Shown: positions 1 through 9,581, numbered from the stretch's first letter. The stretch is 64,000 nt of DNA from Rhodospirillaceae bacterium (GCA_006969625.1 CP030885.1:2057430-2121429); one strand, 5' to 3'. The notes: generated from the letters alone by a model not told the origin. A program made the numbers and translations.

Positions 1-328
1 CAATGCGCTGGACATTACGCCAACCCTTGCGGAAACAGAAGCTGAAAAAGACTTCGGTGCAATACTGTGAACTTCTTCGTTAATTTTTGCCGGCGCACGT
101 TTCGCTTCGGGCAACGTCAACCGAAGGCCATGCGCACCGCTCGGGCCCTGGTCCGCCCCGACGCGCACGGCAGGCCTTGTGTCGGCCTTTTGTGCCATCC
201 CGACATATGGTAGCTTGCCTCGCGTGGGCGGCTTGGCGTAGGTCTGTTTGGCAGCAGCCGGGCCGGCAGTGGAGTTCGTTAAGGTCCGGGCGGCGAAACG
301 GCGACACTCTCGGAGTTGCGGGAAACCG
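1..328. other. Left-edge region, no gene assigned
   Basis: One plus-strand frame is open from the left edge to a TGA at 68-70 (22 codons), so the tail of an upstream gene may be present, but 22 codons cannot be identified. From 71 to the rpiB start no coding sequence with sensible composition is seen; the long open frames here, on both strands, are GC-driven shadows of rpiB. The stretch 71-328 probably carries the rpiB promoter, but no convincing -35/-10 pair was found. Confidence 0.3.
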
Positions 329-769
329 ATGGCCGACAGGACGATCGCGCTGGCTTCCGATCACGCTGGCTACGATCTGAAGCTCGAACTGGCATGCCTG
401 GTCGCAGATCTCGGGTTCGAGCCGCTGGACCTCGGCACCCACGACCGCGAATCCGTCGACTATCCCGATTTCGGCGCCGAACTGGGGCGTGCGGTGGCCG
501 ACGGCCGCGCCGCGCTCGGGGTGCTGGTCTGCGGGACCGGCATCGGCATCTCGATCGCCGCCAACCGCAACCCCGCCGTGCGGGCAGCCCTGTGTCACGA
601 TACCACGACCGCCCGGCTTGCCCGGCAGCACAACGATGCCAACGTCTTGTCGATCGGTGCCCGAACGACGGGGCCGGAAACGGCCAAGGACATTCTGCGC
701 GCGTTCCTGGAGACGCCCTTCGAAGGGGGACGGCACGCGCGGCGCGTGGACAAGCTCGCAACCTGCTGA
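329..769 (+). CDS. rpiB: Ribose-5-phosphate isomerase B
   Basis: Interconverts ribose 5-phosphate and ribulose 5-phosphate in the cytosolic pentose phosphate pathway. The 146-aa product is full length for the RpiB/LacAB family. It opens with the typical IALASDHAGYDLK segment and carries the family's VLVCGTGIGISIAANR active-site loop and a conserved Asn-Val-Leu near residue 100. The ATG at 329 is chosen because an upstream in-frame ATG at 248 would add 27 residues of non-family, Arg-rich sequence. It lies 82 bp upstream of glyA in the same direction, an order common in Rhodospirillales and their relatives. Identity is clear. Confidence 0.93.
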   Translation: MADRTIALASDHAGYDLKLELACLVADLGFEPLDLGTHDRESVDYPDFGAELGRAVADGRAALGVLVCGTGIGISIAANRNPAVRAALCHDTTTARLARQHNDANVLSIGARTTGPETAKDILRAFLETPFEGGRHARRVDKLATC

Positions 770-851
770 GTGACCTCACGGTGCGGCGTGCGCCGGGCCT
801 CACCCCTGACCCTCGTTGCCTGCAAGACCCATCCAAGGAAGGTTGACCGCC

Positions 852-2177
852 ATGAGCCCCTCCGACGCCGCCAGCGAGCTGGACACGCCGCTCTACGCGG
901 ATTTCTTCAGTGCCCGCCTGCGCGACAGCGATCCCGACCTGGCCGCGGCGGTCCGGGACGAGCTGGGACGCCAGCAGAACCAGATCGAGCTGATCGCCAG
1001 CGAGAACATCGTCTCGCGCGCGGTGCTGGAGGCGCAGGGCTCGATCCTCACCAACAAGTATGCCGAAGGCTATCCCGGCAGGCGCTACTACGGCGGCTGC
1101 GAGCACGTCGACGTGGTGGAGACCTTGGCGATCGAGCGGGCCAAGACTCTGTTCGGCTGCGCCTTCGTCAACGTACAGCCGCATTCGGGCGCCCAGGCCA
1201 ACCAGACCGTGATGCTGGCGCTGCTGAAGCCCGGCGACACCATCCTCGGCATGTCGCTGTCGGCGGGCGGTCACCTGACCCATGGCGCAGCGCCGAACCT
1301 GTCGGGCAAGTGGTTCCATGCCGTCCAGTATGGCGTGCGTAGAGACGACGGCCTGATCGACTTCGAGGAGGTCGAGCGGCTGGCGCGCGAGCATCGGCCG
1401 AAGATGATCATCGCCGGCGGCTCGGCCTATCCGCGCCATATCGACTTCGCGCGCTTCCGCGCCATCGCCGACGAGGTCGGTGCCTACTTCCTGGTCGACA
1501 TGGCCCACTTCGCCGGGCTGGTGGCGGGCGGCGTGCACCCCAGTCCGCTGCCGCATGCTCACGTGGTGACCACCACGACCCATAAGACCCTGCGCGGCTC
1601 GCGCGGCGGCATGGTGCTCTCGAACGACCCGGACCTCGGCAAGAAGATCAACTCGGCGGCTTTCCCGGGCCTGCAGGGCGGGCCGCTGATGCATGCCATC
1701 GCCGGCAAGGCGGCCGCCTTCGGCGAGGCCTTGAAGCCCGAGTTCAAGGCCTACAGCCAGCAGATCGTCGACAATGCCAAGGCGCTGGCGGCCACCCTCA
1801 TGGAGGCCGGCTTCGACACGGTGAGCGGCGGCACCGACAATCACCTCGTGCTCGTCGACCTGCGGCCCAAGCAGCTTACCGGCAAGGCGGCGGAAGAGAG
1901 CCTGGATCGCGCCGGGATCACCTGCAACAAGAACGGCGTGCCCTTCGACCCGGAAAAGCCGATGATCACCAGCGGCATCCGTCTGGGCACGCCGGCGGCT
2001 ACGACGCGCGGCTTCGGTACCGCGGAGTTCGTCCAGGTCGGCCAGTTCATCGACGAAGTGCTGGAGGGCCTGCGCACGAACGGCGCCGAAGCCAACGGTG
2101 CGGTCGAGGCGGCGATGAAGGCCAAGGTCAAGGCGTTGTGCGAGCGCTTCCCGATCTACGCGGACCTCTCGGTGTGA
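852..2177 (+). CDS. glyA: Serine hydroxymethyltransferase
   Basis: PLP enzyme converting serine and tetrahydrofolate to glycine and 5,10-methylene-THF, the main one-carbon source. The 441-aa product has the family's N-terminal [13 protein letters not shown] segment, the [15 protein letters not shown] segment, and the PLP-lysine motif [14 protein letters not shown] about 240 residues in. The ATG at 852 is preceded by AAGGAAGG at a good distance; an in-frame ATG at 816 would add 12 residues and lacks a comparable site. It is followed 44 bp later by nrdR, so the two are probably co-transcribed with rpiB. Confidence 0.97.
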   Translation: MSPSDAASELDTPLYADFFSARLRDSDPDLAAAVRDELGRQQNQIELIASENIVSRAVLEAQGSILTNKYAEGYPGRRYYGGCEHVDVVETLAIERAKTLFGCAFVNVQPHSGAQANQTVMLALLKPGDTILGMSLSAGGHLTHGAAPNLSGKWFHAVQYGVRRDDGLIDFEEVERLAREHRPKMIIAGGSAYPRHIDFARFRAIADEVGAYFLVDMAHFAGLVAGGVHPSPLPHAHVVTTTTHKTLRGSRGGMVLSNDPDLGKKINSAAFPGLQGGPLMHAIAGKAAAFGEALKPEFKAYSQQIVDNAKALAATLMEAGFDTVSGGTDNHLVLVDLRPKQLTGKAAEESLDRAGITCNKNGVPFDPEKPMITSGIRLGTPAATTRGFGTAEFVQVGQFIDEVLEGLRTNGAEANGAVEAAMKAKVKALCERFPIYADLSV

Positions 2178-2221
2178 TCGGCGGCGCCGGCCAAAGGGGC
2201 GTTTTCGGGGGGAGTTGAGGG

Positions 2222-2689
2222 ATGCGCTGCCCGTTCTGCGGCAACGAAGACACGCAGGTGAAGGACAGTCGGCCGACGGAGGACAACGCCGCCATCCGCC
2301 GGCGCCGGCAGTGCCCCAATTGCGGCGCCCGCTTCACCACCTTCGAGCGGGTGCAACTCCGCGAGCTGACGGTGGCCAAGAGCCACGGCCGCAAGGAGCC
2401 CTTCGACCGCGAAAAGATCCTGCGCTCCATGCTGATCGCGCTGCAGAAGCGGCCGGTCGACCGCGACCGGGTCGAGCGGGTCGCCAACGGCATCGTGCGC
2501 CGTCTCGAGTCGTCCGGCGAAAGCGAGATCCCCTCGAAGCTGATCGGCGAGATGGTGATGGACGCGCTGGCCACCCTGGACCCGATCGCCTACGTGCGCT
2601 TCGCCAGCGTCTACCGCAATTTCCGAGAGGTCGGCGACTTCGAGACCTTCATCGGCACCCTCGCCGAGCCGGAAGACCGGACCGGCTGA
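2222..2689 (+). CDS. nrdR: Transcriptional repressor NrdR
   Basis: Zinc- and ATP/dATP-binding repressor of ribonucleotide reductase genes. The 155-aa product shows the N-terminal zinc ribbon (Cys3, Cys6 and a CPNCG pair at about 31-34), with the basic stretch [15 protein letters not shown] between them, followed by an ATP-cone domain (about residues 49-139). A GGGGGGAG ribosome site lies just upstream of the ATG. Its TGA overlaps the ribD ATG by one base (TGATG). The glyA-nrdR-ribD order is conserved in many alphaproteobacteria, so position supports the call. Confidence 0.96.
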   Translation: MRCPFCGNEDTQVKDSRPTEDNAAIRRRRQCPNCGARFTTFERVQLRELTVAKSHGRKEPFDREKILRSMLIALQKRPVDRDRVERVANGIVRRLESSGESEIPSKLIGEMVMDALATLDPIAYVRFASVYRNFREVGDFETFIGTLAEPEDRTG

Positions 2690-3807
2690 TGGCCGAGGCC
2701 GGCTGGACGGCTGCCGACCGCGCCCACATGGCCGCGGCCCTGCGTCTGGCCGCTCGCGGTCTCGGCCGGGTCGCGCCAAATCCTTCCGTGGGCTGCGTCG
2801 TGGTCGCACAGGGCAGGGTGGTCGGGCGCGGCTGGACCCAGCCCGGCGGGCGTCCGCACGGCGAGACGGAGGCACTGCAGCGCGCCGGGGCCGCGGCGCA
2901 GGGCGCCACCACCTACATCAGCCTCGAGCCTTGCGCCCACCACGGCAAGACGCCGCCCTGCACGGACGCGCTGATCGCCGCCGGCATCGCGCGCGCCGTG
3001 ATTTCCTGCGAGGATCCCGACCCGCGGGTTTCCGGCCGCGGGCTGGCGGCCCTGCGCGCGGCCGGCATCCGCGTCGACACGGGTCTGATGGCCGAAGAGG
3101 CCGCCGCGCTCAATCGGGGCTTCTTCCTGCGCCTCGCCGAGCGGCGACCGCTGGTCACGCTGAAGCTCGCCGCCAGTCTGGACGGTCGGATCGCCACGCG
3201 CAGCGGCGAGAGCCAGTGGATCACCGGGCCAGCGGCGCGGGCGCGCGGGCACCTGCTTCGGGCGAGCCACGATGCCGTCCTGGTCGGCTCCGGCACCGCG
3301 GCAGTGGACGACCCGGCGCTCACCGTCCGGCTGCCGGGGATGGCCGATGCGCATCCGTTGCGGGTTCTGCTCGACGGCCGCTTGGCCACGCCGCTGACCC
3401 ATAAGCTGGTGGCGCAGGCGCGCGAGGTGCCGACTCTGTTGTTCACCCGGGCGGATAACCCGAAGGACCGCACGGCTGCCTACCGGCAGGCGGGCGTCGA
3501 GGTGGCGGCCGTCGAGCTCGACGGGGACGGGCGGCTCGATCTGGCCGCCGTGATGGCGACGCTCGCCGAGCGGGGCATCACCCGTCTGCTGGTGGAAGGC
3601 GGCAGCCACGTCGCGGCAGGTCTGTTGCGCGCCGGCCTGGTCGATCGCATTGCCAGCTTCCGCGCCGGTCTTGTGCTCGGCGGCGAAGGGCTGGCGGCGG
3701 TTGCCGGCACTGGGCTGGAGCACCTGGCCGAAGCGCCGCGCTTTACCCTGCAATCCGTCGAGCGGCTGGGGCCGGATCTGCTGGAAACCTGGGCGCGGGC
3801 AAGCTAA
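2689..3807 (+). CDS. ribD: Bifunctional riboflavin deaminase/reductase RibD
   Basis: Carries out the second and third steps of riboflavin synthesis: deamination of the pyrimidine from GTP and NADPH-dependent reduction of its ribosyl side chain. The 372-aa product has the deaminase domain first, with the zinc motif HGETEAL and the PCAHHGKTPPC pair, and then a reductase domain from about residue 150 (VTLKLAASLDGRIATRSGESQW, then LLVEGGSHVAAGLL). The start is taken at the ATG overlapping the nrdR stop, which implies translational coupling. Nine bases separate it from ribE. Confidence 0.95.
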   Translation: MAEAGWTAADRAHMAAALRLAARGLGRVAPNPSVGCVVVAQGRVVGRGWTQPGGRPHGETEALQRAGAAAQGATTYISLEPCAHHGKTPPCTDALIAAGIARAVISCEDPDPRVSGRGLAALRAAGIRVDTGLMAEEAAALNRGFFLRLAERRPLVTLKLAASLDGRIATRSGESQWITGPAARARGHLLRASHDAVLVGSGTAAVDDPALTVRLPGMADAHPLRVLLDGRLATPLTHKLVAQAREVPTLLFTRADNPKDRTAAYRQAGVEVAAVELDGDGRLDLAAVMATLAERGITRLLVEGGSHVAAGLLRAGLVDRIASFRAGLVLGGEGLAAVAGTGLEHLAEAPRFTLQSVERLGPDLLETWARAS

Positions 3808-3816
3808 ATCCCGACC

Positions 3817-4431
3817 ATGTTCACCGGAATCGTCACCGACCTGGGGTCCGTGCGGCGCATCGAGCGCCGCGGCGACACACGCTTCGTCTTCGCCACCGGC
3901 TACGACACGGATGGGCTTGCGCCGGGCGCCTCCGTCGCCTGCAACGGCGCCTGCCTGACCGTGGTCGACAAGGGACAGGGCTGGTTCGCCGCCGACGTCT
4001 CGGCCGAGACGCTCTCGAAAACCACACTCGGCGACTGGCACGAGGGGACCCCGGTCAATTTCGAGCGCGCCCTGGCGATGGGCGACGAGTTGGGCGGGCA
4101 TCTGGTCTCCGGGCACATCGACGGGACGGCGGAGATCGTCGGCATCGCCCGGGAGGGCGAATCCTGGCGTTTCCGCTTTCGCGTCGAGGCGGCGCTCGCC
4201 CCCTACGTCGCGCCGAAGGGCTCGGTCGCCCTCGACGGCGTGTCGCTGACCGTCAACGAGGTGGAAGACGGCCCTGACGGCACCTGCGTCTTCGGCATCA
4301 ACGTCATCCCCCACACCTTCGCCGTCACTGGCTTCGGTCGGCGCCGGGTCGGCGAGCGGGTGAACCTGGAAATCGACCTGCTGGCGCGCTACGTTGCGCG
4401 GCTGCTGGCGCACCGGGCCCAACACGTCTGA
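3817..4431 (+). CDS. ribE: Riboflavin synthase alpha chain
   Basis: Dismutates two 6,7-dimethyl-8-ribityllumazine molecules to riboflavin, the last step of the pathway. The 204-aa product is the usual length and begins MFTGIV as in nearly all family members. Two tandem lumazine-binding barrels can be seen, each with a Ser-Leu-Thr or Cys-Leu-Thr-Val motif (ACLTVV near residue 49 and VSLTVNEV near 145) and the GHIDG segment between them. Within the rib cluster it follows ribD by 9 bp and precedes ribB by 33 bp. Confidence 0.95.
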   Translation: MFTGIVTDLGSVRRIERRGDTRFVFATGYDTDGLAPGASVACNGACLTVVDKGQGWFAADVSAETLSKTTLGDWHEGTPVNFERALAMGDELGGHLVSGHIDGTAEIVGIAREGESWRFRFRVEAALAPYVAPKGSVALDGVSLTVNEVEDGPDGTCVFGINVIPHTFAVTGFGRRRVGERVNLEIDLLARYVARLLAHRAQHV

Positions 4432-4464
4432 GACGCCGGACTTCTCGGGCCGAATGTAGGATCG

Positions 4465-5616
4465 ATGGCGGACCCCAAGCTGCAGGAACCCTGGCGCGCG
4501 ACCTTTCGCGACATCCTCTCGCCGGTCGAGGAGATCATCGAGGAGGCGCGCAACGGCCGCATGTTCATCCTGGTCGACGACGAGGACCGGGAGAACGAGG
4601 GCGACCTGGTCATCCCGGCGCAGATGTGCACGCCCGAGGCCGTCAACTTCATGGCCAAGCACGCGCGCGGCCTGATCTGCCTGGCGATGACCCGCGAGCG
4701 GGTCGAGCAGCTCGGCCTGCCGATGATGGCGCGCAAGAACGAAACCCGGCACGAGACCGCCTTCACGGTCTCCATCGAGGCGCGCGAGGGCGTGACCACG
4801 GGCATCTCGGCGCCGGACCGGGCGCGCACCATCTCGGTGGCGATCGATCCGAACTCCGGCGCGCAGGACATCGTCACGCCCGGCCACATCTTCCCGGTGA
4901 TGGCGCGCGACGGCGGCGTGCTGGTGCGCACCGGGCATACCGAGGCGGCCGTCGACCTGGCGCGGCTGGCGGGCCTGATCCCGGCCGGCGTGATCTGCGA
5001 GATCATGAACGAGGACGGGACGATGGCCAGGCGCGACGACCTGATCGCCTTCGCCCAGCGCCACAACCTGAAGGTCGCCACCATCGCCGACCTGATCGCC
5101 TATCGCCGGCGCCACGACGACATCATTGAGCGGCGTCTGCAGCGCGCCTTCCACAGCCGGCACGGCGGCGACTTCACCTTGAGCCTCTACCGCAACACAG
5201 TCACCGGCGCCGAACACGTGGCGCTTTCCACCGGAAAGATCGACGACGGCCAGCCGGTGCCCGTGCGCGTCCATGCCCTCAGCCTGCTGGACGACGTGCT
5301 GGGCGACAGCGCGCTCGACCGCGGCGGCGAGCTGGAGGCGGCCATGCGGGTGATCGGCGAGGAAGGGCGCGGCGTGGTCGTGTTGATCCGCCAGCCCTAT
5401 GCCAGCAGCCTGGAGGACGAGGTCAAGGCGCGCCTGGGAGAGGGCGGGCGGCCTTCGGTGGAGCTGCGCGACTATGGCGAGGGAGCGCAGATTCTGCTGG
5501 ACCTGGGCGTGCGCGACATGGTCCTGCTGCACAACACCAAGCACACCATCGTCGGCCTCGAGGGCTATGACCTTCGCGTCGTCGGCCAGCGGCCGCTGGA
5601 CCCTGCGGCCGACTAG
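4465..5616 (+). CDS. ribB: 3,4-dihydroxy-2-butanone-4-phosphate synthase with degenerate GTP cyclohydrolase II domain
   Basis: The N-terminal domain (about residues 20-220) makes the four-carbon unit of riboflavin from ribulose 5-phosphate and is intact: DDEDRENEGD at 38-47, HARGLICLAM and RTGHTEAAVDLARL are all present. The C-terminal half (about 225-383) is homologous to RibA, but the zinc cysteines of the GTP cyclohydrolase II site are absent (the stretch reads ALSLLDDVLGDSALDRGG) and the RQEGRG loop is replaced by RQPYAS. The protein is therefore predicted to be RibB-active only, like the RibBX/RibBA-type fusions known from alphaproteobacteria. A separate ribA should then exist outside this window. 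Confidence 0.9.
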   Translation: MADPKLQEPWRATFRDILSPVEEIIEEARNGRMFILVDDEDRENEGDLVIPAQMCTPEAVNFMAKHARGLICLAMTRERVEQLGLPMMARKNETRHETAFTVSIEAREGVTTGISAPDRARTISVAIDPNSGAQDIVTPGHIFPVMARDGGVLVRTGHTEAAVDLARLAGLIPAGVICEIMNEDGTMARRDDLIAFAQRHNLKVATIADLIAYRRRHDDIIERRLQRAFHSRHGGDFTLSLYRNTVTGAEHVALSTGKIDDGQPVPVRVHALSLLDDVLGDSALDRGGELEAAMRVIGEEGRGVVVLIRQPYASSLEDEVKARLGEGGRPSVELRDYGEGAQILLDLGVRDMVLLHNTKHTIVGLEGYDLRVVGQRPLDPAAD

Positions 5617-5655
5617 CCTCGGCACAGCGCGGGATTGGAAACGAGAACGAGGGCA

Positions 5656-6120
5656 ATGGACGAGAGCCCCCACATCATGGTGGTCGAGGGCCGCTTCTAT
5701 GCGGATATCGCCGACGAGTTGGCGGCCGGCGCCTTGGAGGCTCTGGACGCCGCCGGCGCCAGCTACGAACGCTTCGAGGTCCCCGGCGCCTTCGAGGTTC
5801 CTGCGGCCATCCAGTATGCGATCCGCTCGATGGACTTCTTCGCCGGCCGGCGGCGCTTCGACGGGTATGTGGCGCTCGGCTGCGTCATTCGCGGCGAGAC
5901 CACGCACTACGACTATGTCTGCGGCGAATCGGCCCGCAAGCTGCAGGATCTGGCCGTGCAGTACAGCCTGGCGCTGGGCTACGGCATCCTGACGGTCGAG
6001 AACCGCGAGCAGGCCTGGGCACGCGCCTCCCGCCAGCAGAAGAACAAGGGCGGCGATGCCGCCGGAGCCTGCCTGCAGATGCTCGAGCTGAAGCGCCGTT
6101 TTCGCCTCTATCCGCGTTGA
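5656..6120 (+). CDS. ribH: 6,7-dimethyl-8-ribityllumazine synthase
   Basis: Condenses the RibB product with the pyrimidine intermediate to lumazine, the substrate of ribE. The 154-aa product has the family's RFYADIADELAAGA N-terminus, the FEVPGAFEVPAAIQ loop, GCVIRGETTHYDYVC around the catalytic region, and GILTVEN. The ATG at 5656 with GAGGG just upstream is preferred to an in-frame ATG seven codons earlier. The stop TGA lies 24 bp before the chosen nusB start. RibH followed by nusB is a widespread bacterial arrangement. Confidence 0.95.
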   Translation: MDESPHIMVVEGRFYADIADELAAGALEALDAAGASYERFEVPGAFEVPAAIQYAIRSMDFFAGRRRFDGYVALGCVIRGETTHYDYVCGESARKLQDLAVQYSLALGYGILTVENREQAWARASRQQKNKGGDAAGACLQMLELKRRFRLYPR

Positions 6121-6143
6121 CCGCCGCCCTGGACCCGAGAGCG

Positions 6144-6626
6144 ATGCCCGCCGCTGCCGCCCGCCACGACGATCCCGCCCGCGCCCGCCGAATCGCCCGG
6201 TTGGCCGCGGTGCAGGCGCTCTATCAGGTGGAGGTGCTGGGCGTCGGCGCCGATGCGGTGTTGCTCGAGTTCCTCCAGCATCGCCTGGACGAGGAGATCG
6301 ACGAGGGGCTGCGCCTGACCGACATGGAGCGCGGGCTGTTCGGCGATCTGGTCAAGGGCGTCACCGCGTGCCGGGCCGAGCTCGACGAAACGCTCGAATC
6401 CCTGCTGCAGCCGGACTGGTCGCTGGCGCGTCTCGAGATCCTGTTGCGGATCATCCTGCGCGCCGGTGCCTACGAGCTGGCGCACCGGCCGGAGGTGCCG
6501 CCGAAGGTGGCGATCACGGAGTACGTCGACCTGGCCCACGATTTCTTCGGCGGGCGCGAGCCCTCGCTGGTCAATGCGGTCCTCGACCGTCTGGCTCGCG
6601 TCGTGCGGGCCGAGGCCTTCGGCTGA
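6144..6626 (+). CDS. nusB: Transcription antitermination factor NusB
   Basis: RNA-binding partner of NusE (S10) in rRNA antitermination complexes. The product is all-helical, 160 aa, with the family hallmarks ARLAAVQALYQVE near the N-terminus, then ILLRIILRAGAYEL, then VPPKVAITEYVDLAHDFFGG and FVNAVLDRL-like VNAVLDRLAR at the end. The ATG at 6144 (GAGAG upstream) is chosen over a TTG at 6117 that overlaps the ribH stop; both remain possible. It is followed 11 bp later by thiL. Confidence 0.93.
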   Translation: MPAAAARHDDPARARRIARLAAVQALYQVEVLGVGADAVLLEFLQHRLDEEIDEGLRLTDMERGLFGDLVKGVTACRAELDETLESLLQPDWSLARLEILLRIILRAGAYELAHRPEVPPKVAITEYVDLAHDFFGGREPSLVNAVLDRLARVVRAEAFG

Positions 6627-6637
6627 ACCGGGCCCGC

Positions 6638-7618
6638 ATGCCCATCCGCGACGAGTTCGGGATCATCGCCCGCCACTTCGCGCCGCTGTCCCGCGGGCTG
6701 GTCGGCAGCTTCGGTCTGACCAACGACGGCGCGGTGATCGCGCCGGACCCGGCGCGCGGGCTGGTGGCCACGATCGACACCATGGTCGAGGGCGTCCACT
6801 ACCTGCCCGACGACCCGGCCGAGCTGGTCGCTCGCAAGCTGCTGCGCGTCAATCTCTCCGACCTGGCGGCAATGGGGGCGGTCCCCGAGAGCTACCTGCT
6901 GACCGTGGCCCTGGACCGGCTCAAGGAAGAAGCCTGGATCGCGCGTTTCTGTGCCGGGCTGGCCGAGGATCAGGAGCGCTTCGGCGTCGCCATGCTGGGC
7001 GGCGACACCACCTCGACACCGGGACCGGCGACCCTGTCGCTCGCCGCCTTCGGCCGGGTCCGAGGCACGGAGGCGCTGGAGCGCGGCACCGCGCAGGCCG
7101 GCGAGGCGGTCTATGTAACGGGCACCTTGGGCGACGGTGCGCTCGGCCTGCTGGTCCGCCAGGGCACGCTGACGGGTCTGCGCGAGCCACATCGCGCCCA
7201 CCTGGAGGGGCGCTATCGCCTGCCCGAGCCGCGCGTCTTGGTGGGCGCCCGGCTGATCGGTCTGGCGAGTGCTTGCCTAGACGTATCCGACGGGCTGGTC
7301 GGCGACCTGGCACACATCGCCGAACACTCCGGCATCGGCATCGAGCTCGAGTCGGCGGCGGTACCGCTGTCGGAGGCGGCGGCCGAGGTCCTCGGCGACG
7401 ATCCGGACCTCTGGCCGCTGGTGCTGAGCGGCGGCGACGACTACGAGCTGGCCTTCACGGCGCCGGCGGAGGCCGATGCGGCCCTGCAGGCACTGGCCGC
7501 GGAGACGGGAATCCCGATCACGCGGATCGGCCGCACCTGTGCCGGCCAGGGCGTGCGCGTCCTCGACCGGGCCGGCCGGACGCTCGCCCTGGAAACCCAG
7601 GGCTGGACGCATTTCTGA
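6638..7618 (+). CDS. thiL: Thiamine-monophosphate kinase
   Basis: Phosphorylates thiamine monophosphate to the active cofactor thiamine pyrophosphate, using ATP. The 326-aa product has the AIR-synthase-related N-terminal domain: a GLTNDGAVI metal/substrate segment, TIDTMVEGVHY, and NLSDLAAMGAVP (the family's acidic Mg-binding residues), then GGDTTSTPG. The C-terminal domain has CLDVSDGLVGDLAHIAE and LSGGDDYEL. The ATG at 6638 begins the recognisable MPIRDEFGIIARHFAPL sequence. The nusB-thiL order is common in alphaproteobacteria. Confidence 0.94.
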   Translation: MPIRDEFGIIARHFAPLSRGLVGSFGLTNDGAVIAPDPARGLVATIDTMVEGVHYLPDDPAELVARKLLRVNLSDLAAMGAVPESYLLTVALDRLKEEAWIARFCAGLAEDQERFGVAMLGGDTTSTPGPATLSLAAFGRVRGTEALERGTAQAGEAVYVTGTLGDGALGLLVRQGTLTGLREPHRAHLEGRYRLPEPRVLVGARLIGLASACLDVSDGLVGDLAHIAEHSGIGIELESAAVPLSEAAAEVLGDDPDLWPLVLSGGDDYELAFTAPAEADAALQALAAETGIPITRIGRTCAGQGVRVLDRAGRTLALETQGWTHF

Positions 7619-7678
7619 GGTCGCGGTTGGGGGTTCTCCTTTACCGCGCCTTTACCCTGCGCGGCGAAGACTGGTGGC

Positions 7679-8137
7679 ATGAAGCGCTTGCTCATCCCTC
7701 TCGTCCTGCTTGCTTTGCTCGGCGGCGGCGGTTTCGCCGGCTGGACCTATGGCAAGCCCTTGCTGGAGAAAATGAAGGAGGAGAAGGAGAAGGCGGCCGC
7801 GGCACCGCTGTTGGTCTCGATGGAGCCGCTGGTGGTGCCGGTCATCGAGAACAACATCGTCACCCATCACCTCACCGTATCGCTCTCCCTGGAGGTGGCC
7901 GGGCTGAGCGCCGACGAGAAGCTGCGCAACGCCCTACCGCGGGTGATCGACGCCTTCAACTCGGAGCTCTACGGGCTGCTCTCGCTGAGATTCGTGCGCG
8001 ACGGCGGCGTCGACCTGCCGCTGGTCAAGCAGCGTCTGTTGCTGGCCAGCGAGCGGGTCTTGGGCTCCGGTGTCATCACCGACGTTCTGATCCGCGGCGT
8101 CGACCGGGTGCGCGGCCAGCGCAACGCGCAAACCTGA
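7679..8137 (+). CDS. Single-pass membrane protein, FliL-like (tentative)
   Basis: 152-aa protein with one N-terminal membrane segment (about residues 4-22), a charged Lys/Glu stretch (about 32-42), and a soluble periplasmic part. The pattern of a short proline-containing strand (PLVVPVIEN), a strand ending in LSLEVAG, a long helix and a terminal GVITDVLIRGVDRV helix recalls the FliL family of flagellar basal-body proteins, but no diagnostic motif is decisive. Following thiL by 60 bp, it matches the position of a conserved hypothetical gene often found after thiL. Function is not established. Confidence 0.55.
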   Translation: MKRLLIPLVLLALLGGGGFAGWTYGKPLLEKMKEEKEKAAAAPLLVSMEPLVVPVIENNIVTHHLTVSLSLEVAGLSADEKLRNALPRVIDAFNSELYGLLSLRFVRDGGVDLPLVKQRLLLASERVLGSGVITDVLIRGVDRVRGQRNAQT

Positions 8138-8192
8138 GACCCGGCGCCGCGCCTGGCACCGCGACCGGTCCACGGCTATTCTCGCGCTCGTC

Positions 8193-9395
8193 ATGACCGC
8201 AGCCATCGAAACGCCACGCCGCGATCCGACCGTGCGCAACGTCGCCGTCCTAGCCGTCTGTCAGGCGCTGACCATGAGCTGCCTGAGCCTGCTCATGACG
8301 GTCTCGGCCGTGGTCGGCGACATGCTCGCCGCCGACCCGAAGCTGGCCACCTTTCCGCTTGCCCTGATGTTCCTGGCGGTGCTCGGCAGCACGATCCCCG
8401 CCTCCTTCTTCATGCAGCGCTTCGGGCGGCGGGCCGGCTTCACGCTGGGCGCCGCGGCGGGGTTCCTGGGCGCCCTGATCTGTGCCGCGGCGATCTGGCT
8501 GGGCAGCTTCGTGCTGCTGTGCGTCGGCTCGCTGTTCCTGGGCGCCATGGCCGTGCATGGCGGCTTCTACCGTTTCGCTGCGGCCGACACCGCCAGCGAG
8601 GCCTTCCGTCCCAAGGCGATCTCTCTGGTCATGGCGGGTGGCATCGGCGCGGCCATTCTCGGCCCGGAACTCGCCAAGCACACGCGTACGCTGTTCGAGC
8701 CGCTGCTGTTCTTCGGCGGCTACCTGGCGATCGCCGGCCTGAACGTCCTTGTAGGGCTCTTGCTGCGCCTGATCGACATCCCACGGCCGCCGCGCCGGAC
8801 CCGCGCCACCAGCGGCCGGCCGCTGCTGGAAATCGCTACCCAGCCCGTTTTCCTGGTCGCCGTGCTGGCCGCGATGGTCGGCTACGGCGCGATGAACCTG
8901 ATCATGGTCCCGACGCCGCTTGCCATGCTGGGCTGCGACCATCCCTTCGAGATCGCCGCCTTGGTGATCCAGCTTCACGTGCTGGGTATGTACGCGCCCT
9001 CCTTCGTCACTGGCCACCTGATCCAGCGTTTCGGGCACCTGCCGATCCTGGCGACCGGCGTGCTGCTGATCCTGGCTTGCGTCGCCGTGAATCTCGCCGG
9101 CGTCGAGGTCGCGCACTTCTCCATCGCCTTGATCTTTCTTGGAATCGGCTGGAACTTCCTGTTCGTCGGGGGCACCGCGCTGGTGACGACGACCTATCGG
9201 GTGGAGGAAAAGGCGAAGGTCCAGGCGTTGAACGACACGCTGGTCTGGGGCACCGTCGCCGCCACCGCCTTCTCCTCCGGCGCGTTGTACAATGCGCTCG
9301 GGTGGGAGGCGGTCAATCTGGCCGTCGTCGCCCCCCTGCTGCTGGTGCTCGCAGCCATCGCCTGGAAGGGCCTGCGGCGCCCCGCAACCGCTTGA
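8193..9395 (+). CDS. MFS transporter
   Basis: 400-aa polytopic inner-membrane protein with about 12 predicted hydrophobic segments and a central hydrophilic loop near residues 190-210 (basic, Arg/Pro-rich). The RFGRRAG segment between the second and third helices is the MFS loop motif. The first helix begins near residue 15 after a short polar N-terminus. The substrate cannot be read from the sequence. It stands between the thiL-linked gene and hppA with gaps of 55 and 186 bp, so its own promoter is likely. Confidence 0.8.
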   Translation: MTAAIETPRRDPTVRNVAVLAVCQALTMSCLSLLMTVSAVVGDMLAADPKLATFPLALMFLAVLGSTIPASFFMQRFGRRAGFTLGAAAGFLGALICAAAIWLGSFVLLCVGSLFLGAMAVHGGFYRFAAADTASEAFRPKAISLVMAGGIGAAILGPELAKHTRTLFEPLLFFGGYLAIAGLNVLVGLLLRLIDIPRPPRRTRATSGRPLLEIATQPVFLVAVLAAMVGYGAMNLIMVPTPLAMLGCDHPFEIAALVIQLHVLGMYAPSFVTGHLIQRFGHLPILATGVLLILACVAVNLAGVEVAHFSIALIFLGIGWNFLFVGGTALVTTTYRVEEKAKVQALNDTLVWGTVAATAFSSGALYNALGWEAVNLAVVAPLLLVLAAIAWKGLRRPATA

Positions 9396-9581
9396 GTCCG
9401 CGGTCCGCCGACTCAGTTGCCATGCCCTGGGACTTCTGCCATGGTCCGCGCGCCGTGCCGTGGGGGCAGGGCAAAACACGCACTTCGAGCCACATCGAGC
9501 GTCCGGTCCGGGGCGGTGCGTCGCGTACGTACGGGCGTCGAGGTCGAAGACCGGGTCGAGCCAACCAGGGGAAGGGTCCCG

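Noticed and set aside
2611..5907. A 1098-codon minus-strand open frame antisense to the rib genes
   Set aside because: Coincides exactly with well-recognised plus-strand genes, and its protein is low-complexity His/Ala/Arg-rich; it is a GC-skew shadow.
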